Below are positions 26,807 to 38,183 of a stretch of 64,000 nt of DNA, one piece after another. The notes under the pieces are model-generated. The model searched no databases, was not told the DNA's origin, and was given only the letters and a program-made list of their open reading frames with translations. The translations under genes were made by a program, and so were the position numbers. This DNA comes from Actibacterium ureilyticum. Its GTDB lineage: Bacteria > Pseudomonadota > Alphaproteobacteria > Rhodobacterales > Rhodobacteraceae. The number at the start of each line of letters is the position of its first letter. Within the stretch, counting starts at the first letter, position 1. The stretch lies in the NCBI RefSeq assembly GCF_002285435.1, contig NZ_NSBT01000018.1, positions 124,001 through 188,000 of the forward strand, in the 5' to 3' direction.

Positions 26807-27904
26807 CTATCCTTTGCCCTGGTTGGACAGGATCCGCCCCACCAGTTGCGCCGTATAATCAACGATCGGAACGATCCGGCCATAGTTCAGCCGCGTCGGT
26901 CCGATGACACCGACGGCACCGATAATCTTACGATCAGCGTTCATATAGGGAGAGACCACCAAAGAGGAACCCGAAAGTGAGAAAAGCTTGTTTTCAGAGC
27001 CGATAAAAATGCGCACACCCTCGCCTTCTTCGGTCAATTCCAGAAAATCGGCGATGTCCCGCTTGCGCTCCAGGTCGTCGAACAGGGTCCGGATGCGGTT
27101 CAGCTCCTCGGCCTCGGCGCTCTGGTCCAGAAGATTCGACCGGCCCCGCACGATCAGCCGCTCGTGATCGCCGCCCTCGTTTTCCCAGATCGCCAGCCCG
27201 CTTTCGACCATGTCGCGCGCGAGCGTGTCCAGCTCCTGACGCCGGGTGCGGATCTCGGTCTCCATCACCCGGCGCAGCTCGGACAGGGTCCGCCCCTCGG
27301 CCAGGGCATTCAGGAAATTCGCCGCCTCGCGCATCGACGATGGGGTCTGGCCCGCAGGCGGCCGGAACACCCGGTTTTCCACATGCCCGTCGGCAAAGAC
27401 CAGAACCACCAGCGCCCGGTCGGGTGCCAGGCTGACGAATTCCACATGCCGGATCGGCGCCTGATGCTTGGGCGCCAGAACCAGGCTGGCCCCCCGCGTC
27501 GCCCCGGACAGGGCCGCGCCGACACGGTCCAGCATCCCGCCCACATCGCCATCGGTATCGCCCAGCGTGGCGCGGATATTCTCGCGGTCCTGCACCTCCA
27601 GATCCCGCACCTCGAGCAACCCGTCGACGAACATCCGTAATCCCAGCTCGGTCGGGATGCGGCCCGCCGACACATGCGGGCTGTCCAGCAGGCCCAGAAA
27701 CTCCAGATCCTGCATCACGTTGCGGATGGTGGCGGCGCTGACCTTTTCGCTGAGCGACCGGGTCAGGGTGCGCGACCCCACGGGATCGCCGGTTTCCAGA
27801 TAGGCCTCGACCACATGGCGAAACACCTCGCGGCTGCGCGCGTTCATCTCGTCCAGGATCTTGGAGCCGTCACTCACACCGTCTTCCCTTTTTCGCCCAG
27901 CCAT
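26807..27904 (-). CDS. hrcA: Heat-inducible transcription repressor HrcA
   Basis: 365 aa from ATG 27904; a GTG at 27877 with the purine-rich stretch AGGGAAGACG is a good alternative start. The N-terminal winged helix (MNARSREVFRHVVEAYLETGDPVGSRTL) and the C-terminal GPTRLNYGRIVPIVDYTA block are typical. HrcA binds CIRCE elements, usually upstream of groESL; none was found in this window. It is followed directly by grpE and divergent from rph. Confidence 0.95.
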   Translation of the reverse strand: MAGRKREDGVSDGSKILDEMNARSREVFRHVVEAYLETGDPVGSRTLTRSLSEKVSAATIRNVMQDLEFLGLLDSPHVSAGRIPTELGLRMFVDGLLEVRDLEVQDRENIRATLGDTDGDVGGMLDRVGAALSGATRGASLVLAPKHQAPIRHVEFVSLAPDRALVVLVFADGHVENRVFRPPAGQTPSSMREAANFLNALAEGRTLSELRRVMETEIRTRRQELDTLARDMVESGLAIWENEGGDHERLIVRGRSNLLDQSAEAEELNRIRTLFDDLERKRDIADFLELTEEGEGVRIFIGSENKLFSLSGSSLVVSPYMNADRKIIGAVGVIGPTRLNYGRIVPIVDYTAQLVGRILSNQGKG

Positions 27905-27994
27905 TAAAATCGATATCGCCGGGGCGTCAATCGGGGTTGCATCGCATCCCCTGTCGTGAAAGCAAAGCCCCAGTAAAAACAGGAAGGAGAGACC

Positions 27995-28711
27995 ATGCGC
28001 CCCTCTGGCCGGAATGTAGACGAGATGCGCGCTGTTTCAATCGAAACAGACGTGACCAAACATGCCGAAGGGTCGTGCATGATCCGCGTCGGTGACACCC
28101 ATGTGCTGTGCACCGCGTCGCTGGAACCACGCGTGCCGCCGTTCCTGAAGAACTCTGGCCTGGGCTGGGTCACCGCCGAATACGGCATGCTGCCCCGCTC
28201 GACCGGCTCGCGCATGCGGCGCGAGGCGACGGCGGGCAAACAGGGTGGCCGCACCGTGGAAATCCAGCGGCTGATCGGCCGGTCCCTGCGCGCGGGCGTC
28301 GACCGCGTGGCCCTGGGCGAACGTCAGATCACCGTGGATTGCGACGTGATTCAGGCCGATGGCGGGACGCGCTGCGCCGCGATCACCGGGGGGTGGGTCG
28401 CGCTGCGTCTGGCGGTCAACAAGCTGCTGAAAGCCGGTGACATCACCAGTGACCCGCTGACCGATCACGTCGCCGCCGTGTCCTGTGGCATCTATGCCGG
28501 GCAGCCCGTTCTGGATCTGGATTACCCCGAGGACAGCGAAGCCGGCGTCGATGGCAATTTCGTCGTGACCGGCGGCGGCCGGCTGATCGAGGTTCAGATG
28601 TCGGCCGAGGGCGCGACCTTCAGCCGGGATGAAATGGACAAGCTGCTGGGCCTGGCCGACAAGGGCGTGGCCGAGCTGGTCGCGGCCCAGAAAGCGGCGG
28701 TCGAGGGGTAA
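27995..28711 (+). CDS. rph: Ribonuclease PH
   Basis: 238 aa, typical length. It trims tRNA 3' ends with phosphate. The N terminus [27 protein letters not shown] and the segment [21 protein letters not shown] are diagnostic, as is [16 protein letters not shown]. The start has the site AGGAAGGAGAGACC. The next gene, rdgB, begins 1 bp after its stop. Confidence 0.97.
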   Translation: MRPSGRNVDEMRAVSIETDVTKHAEGSCMIRVGDTHVLCTASLEPRVPPFLKNSGLGWVTAEYGMLPRSTGSRMRREATAGKQGGRTVEIQRLIGRSLRAGVDRVALGERQITVDCDVIQADGGTRCAAITGGWVALRLAVNKLLKAGDITSDPLTDHVAAVSCGIYAGQPVLDLDYPEDSEAGVDGNFVVTGGGRLIEVQMSAEGATFSRDEMDKLLGLADKGVAELVAAQKAAVEG

Positions 28712-28712
28712 G

Positions 28713-29321
28713 ATGCGTAAGTTTCGGGAAGATACCCTGCTGGTCGCCACCCACAACAAGGGCAAGCTGGAAGAAATCGCGCAGCTTCTGGCGCCTTATG
28801 GCATCACCGCGATTTCCGCCGCGGACAAGGGGCTTCCCGAACCCGACGAGACCGAAACGACGTTCGTCGGCAATGCGCGGATCAAGGCGCATGCCGCCGC
28901 GAAAGCCACCGGCCTGCCCGCGCTGGCCGATGACAGCGGCATCGCGGTCGACGGGCTGGACGGCGCCCCCGGTGTCTATACCGCCGATTGGGCCGAAACC
29001 CCGAATGGCCGCGATTTCAAGATGGCGATGGAAAAGACCTGGGCCAAGCTGGAAGAGGCGCAAGCCCCCTTCCCCCGCACCGCACAGTTCTGCTGCACCT
29101 TCGTGCTGGCCTGGCCCGATGGCCATGACGAGGTGTTCGCGGGCAAGGTCGATGGCCAGGTCGTCTGGCCCATGCGCGGGGCGCAGGGTCACGGCTATGA
29201 CCCGATCTTTCAGCCTGACGGTTATGACATCACCTTCGGCGAGATGGACTGGGCCGAGAAAAACCGCATCAGCCACCGCGCCGATGCCTTTGCCAAGCTG
29301 GTGACGGTGTTTGGCGACTGA
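28713..29321 (+). CDS. rdgB: Non-canonical purine NTP pyrophosphatase (RdgB/HAM1)
   Basis: 202 aa from ATG 28713, directly after the rph stop. The N-terminal LLVATHNKGKLEEI loop and the catalytic segment LADDSGIAVDGLDGAPGVYTA are clear. It hydrolyses ITP, dITP and XTP to keep them out of nucleic acids. It sits in an rph-rdgB-hemW-DUF454 operon and overlaps hemW by 11 bp. Confidence 0.96.
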   Translation: MRKFREDTLLVATHNKGKLEEIAQLLAPYGITAISAADKGLPEPDETETTFVGNARIKAHAAAKATGLPALADDSGIAVDGLDGAPGVYTADWAETPNGRDFKMAMEKTWAKLEEAQAPFPRTAQFCCTFVLAWPDGHDEVFAGKVDGQVVWPMRGAQGHGYDPIFQPDGYDITFGEMDWAEKNRISHRADAFAKLVTVFGD

Positions 29322-30468
29322 ACCCTGGCAAAGCGGGGGCTTCGGCCTCTACCTTCACTGGCCGTTCTGCCAGGCCAAATGCCCCTATTGCGATTTCAAC
29401 AGCCATGTTCAGGCCGAAATCGACCAATCCCGCTGGAAAAGAGCCTATGTCGCGGAAATCGCGCGGGTGGCGTCGGAAACGCCGGGCCGGGTGCTGCGTT
29501 CCGTCTTTTTCGGGGGCGGCACACCCAGCTTGATGGAGCCCGATCTGGTCCACGCGATCCTGGACGCCGTGCGCGCTCATTGGACCCTGGCCAATGATGT
29601 CGAAATCACGCTTGAAGCCAACCCAACCTCGGTCGAGGCCGGGCGGTTTCGCGGCTATCGCGATGCCGGGGTGAACCGGCTGTCGCTGGGGGTGCAGGCG
29701 CTGAATGCCGATGACCTGAAACGGCTGGGCCGCCTGCATTCGGTGACCGAAGCGCGCGCCGCGCTGGATCTGGCCCGCGACACGTTCGACCGGATCAGCT
29801 TCGATCTGATCTATGCCCGCCAGGACCAGACGCTGGACGATTGGCGGGCCGAGCTGACACAGGCGCTGACCTATGCCGCCGATCATCTGTCGCTTTATCA
29901 GCTGACCATCGAACCCGGCACCGCCTTTGGCGACCGGTTCAGCCGTGGCCGGCTGGGCGGTCTGCCGACCGAGGATCTGTCGGGCGACATGTACTTCGCC
30001 ACGCAAGAGCTGTGCGAGGCCGCTGGCCTGCCCGCATACGAGATTTCGAACCACGCCAAACCGGGCGCGGAATCGCGGCACAACCTGATCTATTGGCGCG
30101 GCGGCGACTATGCCGGGATTGGCCCCGGCGCGCATGGGCGGCTGACGCTGAACGGCACACGGCTGGCGACCGACACGCCCAAGGGGCCGCTGGACTGGCT
30201 GCGCCAGGTCGAAACCACGGGCAATGGCGAAAGCCTGCGACAGTCCTTGCCCTTGAAAGATCAGGCAGCGGAATATCTGATGATGGGGCTGCGGTTGCGC
30301 GATGGGGTCGATTTGGCGATCCTGAGCGCTTTGGGCGGCATAAATAAAAATAAAATCAAATGGTTAGAGGATATTGGCATGGTCGAAACCACCCCGCACA
30401 GCCTGCGCACCACCGCAGCCGGTCGGCCCGTGCTGAATGCCATCCTGACAGAGCTTTTGCCGGACTGA
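29311..30468 (+). CDS. hemW: HemW-type radical SAM protein (coproporphyrinogen III oxidase-like)
   Basis: 385 aa with a TTG start at 29311 inside the end of rdgB; no nearby ATG exists in frame. The radical SAM cysteines are Cys20, Cys24 and Cys27 (CQAKCPYC), with FFGGGTPSLM next. The lack of an extra N-terminal cysteine and the short N terminus fit HemW, a heme chaperone or transferase, better than HemN. Near 30340-30360 a patch of AAT/AAA/ATA codons (INKNKIK) departs from the local GC-rich usage. Confidence 0.93.
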   Translation: MATEPWQSGGFGLYLHWPFCQAKCPYCDFNSHVQAEIDQSRWKRAYVAEIARVASETPGRVLRSVFFGGGTPSLMEPDLVHAILDAVRAHWTLANDVEITLEANPTSVEAGRFRGYRDAGVNRLSLGVQALNADDLKRLGRLHSVTEARAALDLARDTFDRISFDLIYARQDQTLDDWRAELTQALTYAADHLSLYQLTIEPGTAFGDRFSRGRLGGLPTEDLSGDMYFATQELCEAAGLPAYEISNHAKPGAESRHNLIYWRGGDYAGIGPGAHGRLTLNGTRLATDTPKGPLDWLRQVETTGNGESLRQSLPLKDQAAEYLMMGLRLRDGVDLAILSALGGINKNKIKWLEDIGMVETTPHSLRTTAAGRPVLNAILTELLPD

Positions 30469-30471
30469 ACC

Positions 30472-30825
30472 ATGCGATTTCTGTGGGTCATATGCGGATT
30501 TGTCGCCCTGGGCCTTGGCGTGATCGGCATCGCCCTGCCCCTGCTGCCGACCGTGCCATTCCTGTTGTTGGCCGCCTTCTGCTTTGCCCGGTCGTCCGAA
30601 CGGCTGCACAATTGGCTGATCACCCATCCCCGCTTTGGCCCGCCTATAGAAGACTGGAACGCCCACGGCGCGATCCGGCGCCCGGCCAAGATTCTGGCCA
30701 GCGCGTCGATCCTTGCGGCATTTCTGATTTCCGTGGTCGCGGGCGTGCGGCCCATGATCCTGCTGATTCAGGCCGTCACGCTGTGCGCTGTCGCGCTGTT
30801 TATCTGGACACGTCCAGAGGTGTAG
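30472..30825 (+). CDS. DUF454 (YbaN-like) small membrane protein
   Basis: 117 aa with three hydrophobic segments: residues 3-30 (LWVICGFVALGLGVIGIALPLLPTVPF), 30-45 and 70-112. The LPLLPTVPFLLLAAFCFARSSERLHNWLI block is the hallmark of the YbaN/DUF454 family. Function unknown. It starts 3 bp after hemW and its 3' end overlaps parB on the other strand by 26 bp. Confidence 0.9.
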   Translation: MRFLWVICGFVALGLGVIGIALPLLPTVPFLLLAAFCFARSSERLHNWLITHPRFGPPIEDWNAHGAIRRPAKILASASILAAFLISVVAGVRPMILLIQAVTLCAVALFIWTRPEV

Positions 30826-31720
30826 CCGTCAGCACACGGCACAACGAATCCAGCTGATCCAGATCGTCATAGCGGATCGTGATCTGCCCGCTTTCGCCCC
30901 CCGCCGAATGGTCGATGGAGACCTTCATGCCCAGATTGGCCGACAGATCCTGTTCCAGCGCGCGGGTATCGGCGTCTTTCTCGCCCTTCGGCGCCTTGGG
31001 CGTGGCGCTTGCGGATTTCTCTTTCGGCGCCTTCGCCAGCTTCTCGGTCTCGCGCACCGACAGGTCCTGATCGATCACCTGACGGGCAAGGCCCACCGGG
31101 TCTTCGGTCGTGATCAGCGCGCGCGCGTGACCGGCCGAAAGCCGCCCTTCACGCAGGTGATCCTGCACCGGCTCGGGCAGTTGCAACAGCCGCATCAGGT
31201 TCGCGATATGGCTGCGGCTTTTGCTAAGCGCCTCGGCCAGCTTTTCCTGCGTATGCCCGAAGCGGTCCATCAGCTGGCGATAACCCAGCGCCTCTTCAAT
31301 CGGGTTCAGATCGGCGCGCTGGATGTTTTCGATGATCGCGACTTCCAGAACCTCGGTATCATCCAGCTCGCGGACAATCGCCGGCACCTCGTGCAGCTGC
31401 GCCAGCTGCGATGCACGCCAGCGGCGTTCACCGGCCACGATCTCGTAACTGCCGCTTTCGCGTTTGCTGGGGCGCACGATGATCGGCTGAATGACACCCT
31501 TTTCGCGGATCGAGGCCGCCAACTCCTCCAGCGCCTCGGTCGAGAAATGCCGTCGGGGCTGATCCGGGTTCGGCATCACCTTTTCGATGGGCAGCACCGC
31601 CTCCGGCTTGGCCGGTTCGGTCCGGGCCACAGGCGTCTCGCCCCCATCGGCCAGGTTCACATCCGCCATCAGCGCCGACAGGCCCCGCCCCAATCCACGA
31701 CGTTCCGGTTTCTTACTCAT
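30800..31720 (-). CDS. parB: Chromosome partitioning protein ParB
   Basis: 306 aa. A Lys/Arg-rich start (KKPERRGLGRGLSALM) precedes the CTPase/ParB N-domain with NPDQPRRHFS and the GERRWRAS motif. The helix-turn-helix (RFGHTQEKLAEALSKSRSHIANLMRLLQLP) binds parS, and a C-terminal dimerisation segment closes it. It clamps DNA at parS sites next to the origin and works with ParA. Its start overlaps parA by 8 bp. Two parS sites lie 2-4 kb upstream in rsmG and mnmG. Confidence 0.97.
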   Translation of the reverse strand: MSKKPERRGLGRGLSALMADVNLADGGETPVARTEPAKPEAVLPIEKVMPNPDQPRRHFSTEALEELAASIREKGVIQPIIVRPSKRESGSYEIVAGERRWRASQLAQLHEVPAIVRELDDTEVLEVAIIENIQRADLNPIEEALGYRQLMDRFGHTQEKLAEALSKSRSHIANLMRLLQLPEPVQDHLREGRLSAGHARALITTEDPVGLARQVIDQDLSVRETEKLAKAPKEKSASATPKAPKGEKDADTRALEQDLSANLGMKVSIDHSAGGESGQITIRYDDLDQLDSLCRVLTATPLDVSR

Positions 31721-32543
31721 GCTCAGCCCCCTCCGTCAGGATCAGCGGCGTGTCCGATTTCACCATCTCATCGGCCAGCGCCAGATAGGCCTGCGCCCCA
31801 CGCGATGTCGGATCGTAATCCAGAACCGACATCGCAAAGGACGGCGCCTCACTCAGTCGCACATTGCGCGGAATTACCGTCTGGAACACCAGATCCCCCA
31901 GATATTCCCGCGCGTCCCGTTCCACCAGTTGGGACAAGTTGTTGCGTTTGTCATACATGGTCAACACAACACCTTCGATCCGCAAGCCCGGATTCGCGCT
32001 CTGGCGCAGATCGCGCACGGTTAGCATCAATTGCGACAACCCCTCCAGCGCGAAGAACTCGCTTTGCAGCGGGACCAGCACGGAATGCGCCGCGACCATC
32101 GCATTGACGGTCAACAGGTTCAGCGACGGCGGGCAATCGATCAGGATGAAATCGAAGCCATAAGCATCGATCGCCGTCTGCCGCAGCGCGTCATGCAGCA
32201 GGTAAACCCGCTTTTCATTCGACACCATTTCGATATCGGCCGAGCTCAGATCCGTGGTCGCCGGCGCGATGGTCAGGCCGGTGATCTCGGTCTCCATCAG
32301 CACCTGATTCAGCGGCACCTCGTCCAGCAACAGGTCATAGGTGGTTTTCTCGCGCTGATCCTGTTCGATCCCCAAACCGGTCGATGCGTTGCCCTGCGGA
32401 TCAATGTCGACGATCAGAACCTTCAGCTTCTTGCGGGCCAGCGCCGCGGCCAGGTTGATCGTGGTCGTCGTCTTGCCGACCCCCCCCTTCTGGTTCGCGA
32501 TGGCGATGATCTTCGGCCCCTTGGGACGCGTCGGATCAGACAC
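31713..32543 (-). CDS. parA: Chromosome partitioning ATPase ParA
   Basis: 276 aa from the GTG at 32543, with the site GGAGGG eight bases upstream; the longer frame is antisense to no gene but lies inside rsmG. The deviant Walker A is IANQKGGVGKTTTTINLA with the signature lysine, and the switch segment DPQGNASTGLG and FILIDCPPSLNLL follow. It uses ATP and nucleoid DNA to move ParB-parS complexes. It overlaps rsmG and parB by 8 bp each. Confidence 0.97.
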   Translation of the reverse strand: MSDPTRPKGPKIIAIANQKGGVGKTTTTINLAAALARKKLKVLIVDIDPQGNASTGLGIEQDQREKTTYDLLLDEVPLNQVLMETEITGLTIAPATTDLSSADIEMVSNEKRVYLLHDALRQTAIDAYGFDFILIDCPPSLNLLTVNAMVAAHSVLVPLQSEFFALEGLSQLMLTVRDLRQSANPGLRIEGVVLTMYDKRNNLSQLVERDAREYLGDLVFQTVIPRNVRLSEAPSFAMSVLDYDPTSRGAQAYLALADEMVKSDTPLILTEGAEHE

Positions 32544-33153
32544 GGGCAAGCCCTCCAATCTTGAGAATGACGGCGGTGGATTCGGTTTGGCTGGATAATT
32601 TCTGGACGTCGAACCGCCAGGATGCAAGCGCGGTATCAAGCTCGGTCTGAAAATTCTGACCCTTCAGGAAAAGCGCGGTTCCCTGCGGCGTCAGATGCCG
32701 TTCCGCGAACGCCAGAAGCCTGTCCAGCGGCGCCAGCGCGCGCGCCGAAACCACATCGGCACCCAGCGGCGGCACCTGTTCAATCCGTTGGGAGATGACA
32801 TCCGCGTCGATCCCTGTTTCGCGCGCCACGGTCCGCAGAAATGTCGCCTTGCGCAGGTCGGATTCCACCAGAGTCACCTTCGCCTGCGGCTGTCGTTCCG
32901 CCGCAAGAATGGCCACGACCATTCCGGGGAACCCGCCCCCGCTGCCCAGATCGGCCCAATGCTGGAAATCCGGAATCAGCCCGAAAATCTGCGCAGAATC
33001 GACGATATGACGGTCCCACAGGTCGTCCAGCGTGGATTTTGCCACCAGATTGATGGCCGGATTCCACTTTTTCAGCAGCGCGGCATAGGTTTCCAGCCGG
33101 TCCAATGTTCCACGTGAAACATCCGCCAGCGCGTCATTTTCACCTGTCATCAC
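32536..33153 (-). CDS. rsmG: 16S rRNA (guanine527-N7)-methyltransferase
   Basis: 205 aa. A SAM-binding core with [15 protein letters not shown], the preceding WDRHIVDS and the NLVAKST segment place it in the GidB family. It methylates G527 of 16S rRNA; loss gives low-level streptomycin resistance in other bacteria. The DVSRGT codons near its start are read through a perfect parS site. It overlaps mnmG by 4 bp and parA by 8 bp. Confidence 0.96.
   Translation of the reverse strand: MMTGENDALADVSRGTLDRLETYAALLKKWNPAINLVAKSTLDDLWDRHIVDSAQIFGLIPDFQHWADLGSGGGFPGMVVAILAAERQPQAKVTLVESDLRKATFLRTVARETGIDADVISQRIEQVPPLGADVVSARALAPLDRLLAFAERHLTPQGTALFLKGQNFQTELDTALASWRFDVQKLSSQTESTAVILKIGGLARV
33106..33121. 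promoter_or_regulatory. parS centromere site inside rsmG
   Basis: TGTTCCACGTGAAACA, identical to the canonical parS 16-mer. It lies in the 5' part of rsmG, 1.4 kb from the parB start, and is expected to load ParB. Confidence 0.93.
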
Positions 33154-35024
33154 GCGCTGCGCCGAGTTTTCTGCCGCAAACGCGCAAGGATCAGCGTCAA
33201 CGCCGCCGGGGTCATGCCATCCACCCGCCCCGCCTGTGCCAGCGTTTCGGGGCGCGCGGCGGTCAGTTTCAGCTTCAGCTCATTCGACAACCCATTGAGC
33301 GCGTGGAAATCGAAATCTTCGGGGATCTTCTGCCCCTCATCCCGGCGCATGGCGGCGACATCGCTTTCTTGGCGACGGATATAATTCGCATAAAGCGCAT
33401 CGCGCGAGATCTGCTCACGAATCTCGGGCGAAACCGCGTTCAGGCGATCATCGAAAGGCAGGACATCGTCAAAGCCGACATCCGGAAAGGCCAACAGGTC
33501 GAACCCGCTGCGGCGCGTGCCATCCGCATTCACGCGAATGCCATTGGCTGCGATCTGCTTGGGTGTCAGGGACAGCGCGTCCAGAATCGCGCGCCCACTG
33601 GCCAGCGCGTCACGCTTCGCCTCGAACACTTTACGCCGTTCCTCGCCCACACAGCCGAGCGCGATCCCAATCGGTGTAAGCCGCTGATCGGCATTGTCCG
33701 CCCGCAGCGACAGCCGGAATTCCGCGCGCGAGGTGAACATGCGATAGGGTTCGGTCACGCCGCGCGTCACCAGATCGTCGATCATCACGCCGATATAGCT
33801 GTCGGTGCGGCTGAACATCACCGGATCACCACCCATCGCGGCGCGTGCGGCGTTCAGACCGGCAACCATCCCTTGGGCGGCAGCCTCCTCATATCCTGTG
33901 GTGCCGTTGATCTGACCCGCAAGATATAGGCCCGGTACATCGCGCAACCGCAGTTCCGAGTTCAGCGCGCGCGGATCGACATAATCATATTCGATAGCAT
34001 AGCCGGGCTGCAGGATCTCTGCCGCCTCCAACCCGCGGATCGAATGCACGTAATCCTCCTGCACGTCGACGGGTAGCGAGGTCGAGATGCCGTTGGGATA
34101 CACGGTGTGATCGTCCAGCCCCTCGGGCTCCAGAAAAATCTGGTGCGAGTCCTTGTCGGCAAACCGCACGATCTTGTCTTCGATCGACGGGCAATAGCGC
34201 GGGCCAACCCCATCGATATGCCCGCCATACATCGCGGACCGGTCCAGATTGTCGCGAATGATCTGGTGCGTTTTCTCGTTCGTGTGGGTGATCCCGCACG
34301 AGATCTGGCGCACGAATGGCGCGCGCGACAGAAAGGAAAACAGCTCAGGATCATCGTCGCCCGGCTGCGATTCCAGAATATCCCAGTTGATCGTCCGCCC
34401 ATCCAGTCGCGGCGGGGTACCGGTTTTCAGCCGCCCCAGCGGCAGGCCAAAGCCATCAATCCGCTCGGCCAGCTTGACGGAGGGCTTGTCGCCAATCCGA
34501 CCGCCCGGGCGTTGCTGATCGCCGATATGGATCACCCCGCGCAGGAATGTGCCCGTCGTCAGCACGACGGCGCCCGCCTGGATCGACGATCCATCCTGCA
34601 ACACCACGCCTGCCACGCGGTCGCCATCCATCAGGAAATCGGTGGCTTCGCCCTCGATCACCGTCAAATTCGGGGTCGCGCCGATCAGCGCTTGCATCGC
34701 CTCGCGGTAAAGCTTGCGATCCGCCTGCGCGCGGGGGCCTTGCACCGCCGGACCCTTGCGACGGTTCAGCAGCCGGAATTGAATGCCCGCCCGGTCGGCC
34801 GCCTGCCCCATCAGCCCATCCATCGCGTCGATCTCGCGCACCAGATGGCCCTTGCCCAGCCCGCCAATCGCCGGGTTGCAGGACATGACACCAATCGCAT
34901 CGGCGCGCAGCGTGATAAGTCCGGTGCGCGCACCCATTCGGGCCGCGGCATGTGCTGCGTCCGTACCGGCGTGACCGCCGCCGATCACCACAACATCAAA
35001 GTCGCGATGTTTCACGTGAAACAC
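33150..35024 (-). CDS. mnmG: tRNA uridine-5-carboxymethylaminomethyl modification enzyme MnmG
   Basis: 624 aa. The FAD-binding [17 protein letters not shown] opens the protein, followed by the signature [17 protein letters not shown] and later GTPPRLDG and YDYVDPRAL. With MnmE it modifies wobble U34 of several tRNAs. The first residues MFHVKH are written by a parS site overlapping the start codon. mnmE lies 6 bp upstream. Confidence 0.97.
   Translation of the reverse strand: MFHVKHRDFDVVVIGGGHAGTDAAHAAARMGARTGLITLRADAIGVMSCNPAIGGLGKGHLVREIDAMDGLMGQAADRAGIQFRLLNRRKGPAVQGPRAQADRKLYREAMQALIGATPNLTVIEGEATDFLMDGDRVAGVVLQDGSSIQAGAVVLTTGTFLRGVIHIGDQQRPGGRIGDKPSVKLAERIDGFGLPLGRLKTGTPPRLDGRTINWDILESQPGDDDPELFSFLSRAPFVRQISCGITHTNEKTHQIIRDNLDRSAMYGGHIDGVGPRYCPSIEDKIVRFADKDSHQIFLEPEGLDDHTVYPNGISTSLPVDVQEDYVHSIRGLEAAEILQPGYAIEYDYVDPRALNSELRLRDVPGLYLAGQINGTTGYEEAAAQGMVAGLNAARAAMGGDPVMFSRTDSYIGVMIDDLVTRGVTEPYRMFTSRAEFRLSLRADNADQRLTPIGIALGCVGEERRKVFEAKRDALASGRAILDALSLTPKQIAANGIRVNADGTRRSGFDLLAFPDVGFDDVLPFDDRLNAVSPEIREQISRDALYANYIRRQESDVAAMRRDEGQKIPEDFDFHALNGLSNELKLKLTAARPETLAQAGRVDGMTPAALTLILARLRQKTRRSA
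35008..35023. promoter_or_regulatory. parS centromere site at the mnmG start
   Basis: TGTTTCACGTGAAACA, a perfect 16-bp palindrome and one base from the canonical 33106 copy. It covers codons 1-6 of mnmG, so ParB loading and mnmG translation initiation share DNA. Confidence 0.93.
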
Positions 35025-35030
35025 TCCTGT

Positions 35031-36323
35031 TCACTTCCCGATGCAGAAGCTCGAAAAAATCTCGTCCAGAATGTTCTCGACGTCCACCCGCCCGACCAGC
35101 GCATCCAATGCCCGGATGGCGGTCCGCAATTCTTCGGCGGCAAGCTCTGCGTATTCAGCCCCGGCTAATACCTGATTCCGCGCAGAATCCAAAGAGGTCA
35201 AAGCACGTTCAATCGCCAGCCTATGCCGTTCCCGCGTCGCGACGCCCGCGCCCGCCGATCTTTGGGCCAGAACGTCGGAAATCCGTGTGACCAGTTCAGA
35301 GATCCCCGCGCCGGTCTTGGCAGAGATGCTGATCCCCTCCCCCCACTGGTTGAGGTCGGATTTGGAGTGAACCACAATATCTTCCGCAAGCGGCGGCATG
35401 GCCGGTTCTTGTCCGGGCGCATCGATCAGAAAAATCCGCAGGTCCGCCTGTTCGGCACGTTGCCGCGCACGGGTGACGCCCAGCCCTTCGATCACGTCCT
35501 CGGTCTCGCGCAATCCGGCGGTGTCCAGAACAGTTACGGGCAGCCCGGCCAGATCCATCCGAACCTCGATCACGTCCCGAGTCGTTCCGGGAATGTCGGA
35601 TGTGATCGCGGCCTCGCGCCCGGCCAACGCATTCAGCAGCGTGGATTTTCCGGCATTGGGCGGGCCAACGATGGCAACCTCGAACCCGTCGCGGATCCGC
35701 TCGGCGATCCCCACCCCGGCAGCCTCGCGCGTCAGATCCACCGAAACCTCGTCGATCAGCGACAGCACTTCGGGGCCGACATCGACCGGCACTTCCTCGT
35801 CGGCGAAATCGATCGTGGCTTCCAAGAGCGCCGCGGCGCGGATCAGGCGCGCGCGCCAGATTTCGGCGCGATCCCCGATGGCACCAGACAAAACGCGCAG
35901 GGCCTGGCGGCGTTGCGCTTCGGTCTCGGCGTCGATCAGATCGGCCAGACCTTCGACCTGGGTCAGGTCCATCCGCTCGTTTTCCAGCGCCCGGCGGGTG
36001 AACTCGCCCGGTTCGGCCTCGCGGCAGCCGGGCACTTGCGACAACAGATGCAGCACCGCCGCAGCGGTCGCCATGCTGCCATGGATCTGAAGTTCGACGA
36101 CCGGCTCGCCGGTGAAACTGGCGCCCGCTTCGAAATAGAGCACCAGCGCCTCGTCCAGCGGTTGACCATTCGTGTCGGACAGCTGACGCAGCGCGGCCCG
36201 GCGCGGTGCGGGCAATGTCGCCCCAAAAGCCGCCAGCGCCTGTGCCGCATCGGGGCCCGAGATACGGATCACCGCCACACCGGCCTTGCCGCGCGCGGTG
36301 GCCAGGGCAAAGATCGTATCCAT
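35031..36323 (-). CDS. mnmE: tRNA modification GTPase MnmE
   Basis: 430 aa. The N-terminal folate-binding domain ([20 protein letters not shown]) is followed by the inserted G domain with [25 protein letters not shown] and DTAGLRE. The C terminus carries the conserved FCIGK with the Cys near the end. It forms a complex with MnmG. The gene is between rho (22 bp upstream) and mnmG (6 bp downstream), all reading away from the putative origin. Confidence 0.96.
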   Translation of the reverse strand: MDTIFALATARGKAGVAVIRISGPDAAQALAAFGATLPAPRRAALRQLSDTNGQPLDEALVLYFEAGASFTGEPVVELQIHGSMATAAAVLHLLSQVPGCREAEPGEFTRRALENERMDLTQVEGLADLIDAETEAQRRQALRVLSGAIGDRAEIWRARLIRAAALLEATIDFADEEVPVDVGPEVLSLIDEVSVDLTREAAGVGIAERIRDGFEVAIVGPPNAGKSTLLNALAGREAAITSDIPGTTRDVIEVRMDLAGLPVTVLDTAGLRETEDVIEGLGVTRARQRAEQADLRIFLIDAPGQEPAMPPLAEDIVVHSKSDLNQWGEGISISAKTGAGISELVTRISDVLAQRSAGAGVATRERHRLAIERALTSLDSARNQVLAGAEYAELAAEELRTAIRALDALVGRVDVENILDEIFSSFCIGK

Positions 36324-36345
36324 GATCAGTCCCCCATGGGGTAAA

Positions 36346-37617
<1,272 letters not shown>

Positions 37618-37671
37618 TGAAACTAATACAGGGGCCTCTGCGGCGCCTTCTTCATCATGAGGGAGATTCCG

Positions 37672-37687
37672 GGGACAGGACTGTCCC
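37672..37687. repeat. 16-bp palindrome upstream of rho
   Basis: GGGACAGGACTGTCCC lies 55 bp upstream of the rho start and 44 bp beyond the hemJ stop. It could be part of the rho leader, where autoregulation is common in other bacteria, or a weak hemJ terminator; no U-tract is seen. Confidence 0.4.
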
Positions 37688-37730
37688 GTTGACCGTCACA
37701 TAGCCATGGGCTGCCTGCGAGTCAAGGAAC

Positions 37731-38183
37731 TCAGAATTTCAGAACGACCGAAAACACGATCACCAGCAGCAGGATCGTGGGCACCTCGTTCATCATCCGG
37801 TATTGCCGGCCGGTCAGCTGGTTGTTCCCAGCCACGAAATCCTTGCGCCGCTTTCCCAGCCAGTGATGAAACCACGTCATCGCCAGGATCGACGCCCCCT
37901 TGGTATAGGGCCAGACATCCGTCCAATCGACGATGCCGGGCGTAAAGACCAGCATCAGCCCGAAGATCCAGACCGCGAAAATCGACGGGTTCATGATCAG
38001 CTTCAGCAGCTTGCGTTCCATCATCTGGAACAGCGCGTCGGTTTCCGACCCTGTTTCGGTTTGTTCGGTGTGATGGACGAACAATCTGGGCAGATAGAAA
38101 ATCCCCGCCATCCAGGTGATCACCGCGATGATATGCAGCGCCTTGGTATAGGGGTAAATCGTGCTCAGTATGTCACCGATCAT
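37731..38183 (-). CDS. hemJ: Protoporphyrinogen IX oxidase HemJ (UPF0093)
   Basis: 150 aa from ATG 38183; a TTG start at 38198 would add five residues. It is a membrane protein of about four helices, beginning with YPYTKALHIIAVITWMAGIFYLPRLFVHH, where the conserved His lies, and ending with PTILLLVIVFSVVLKF. HemJ oxidises protoporphyrinogen IX to protoporphyrin IX, the substrate of HemH. It lies directly left of the putative replication origin and reads away from it. hemE, often next to the origin in alphaproteobacteria, is not present. Confidence 0.94.
   Translation of the reverse strand: MIGDILSTIYPYTKALHIIAVITWMAGIFYLPRLFVHHTEQTETGSETDALFQMMERKLLKLIMNPSIFAVWIFGLMLVFTPGIVDWTDVWPYTKGASILAMTWFHHWLGKRRKDFVAGNNQLTGRQYRMMNEVPTILLLVIVFSVVLKF

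Noticed and set aside
27905-27994. CIRCE element between hrcA and rph
   Set aside because: No TTAGCACTC/GAGTGCTAA arms are present.
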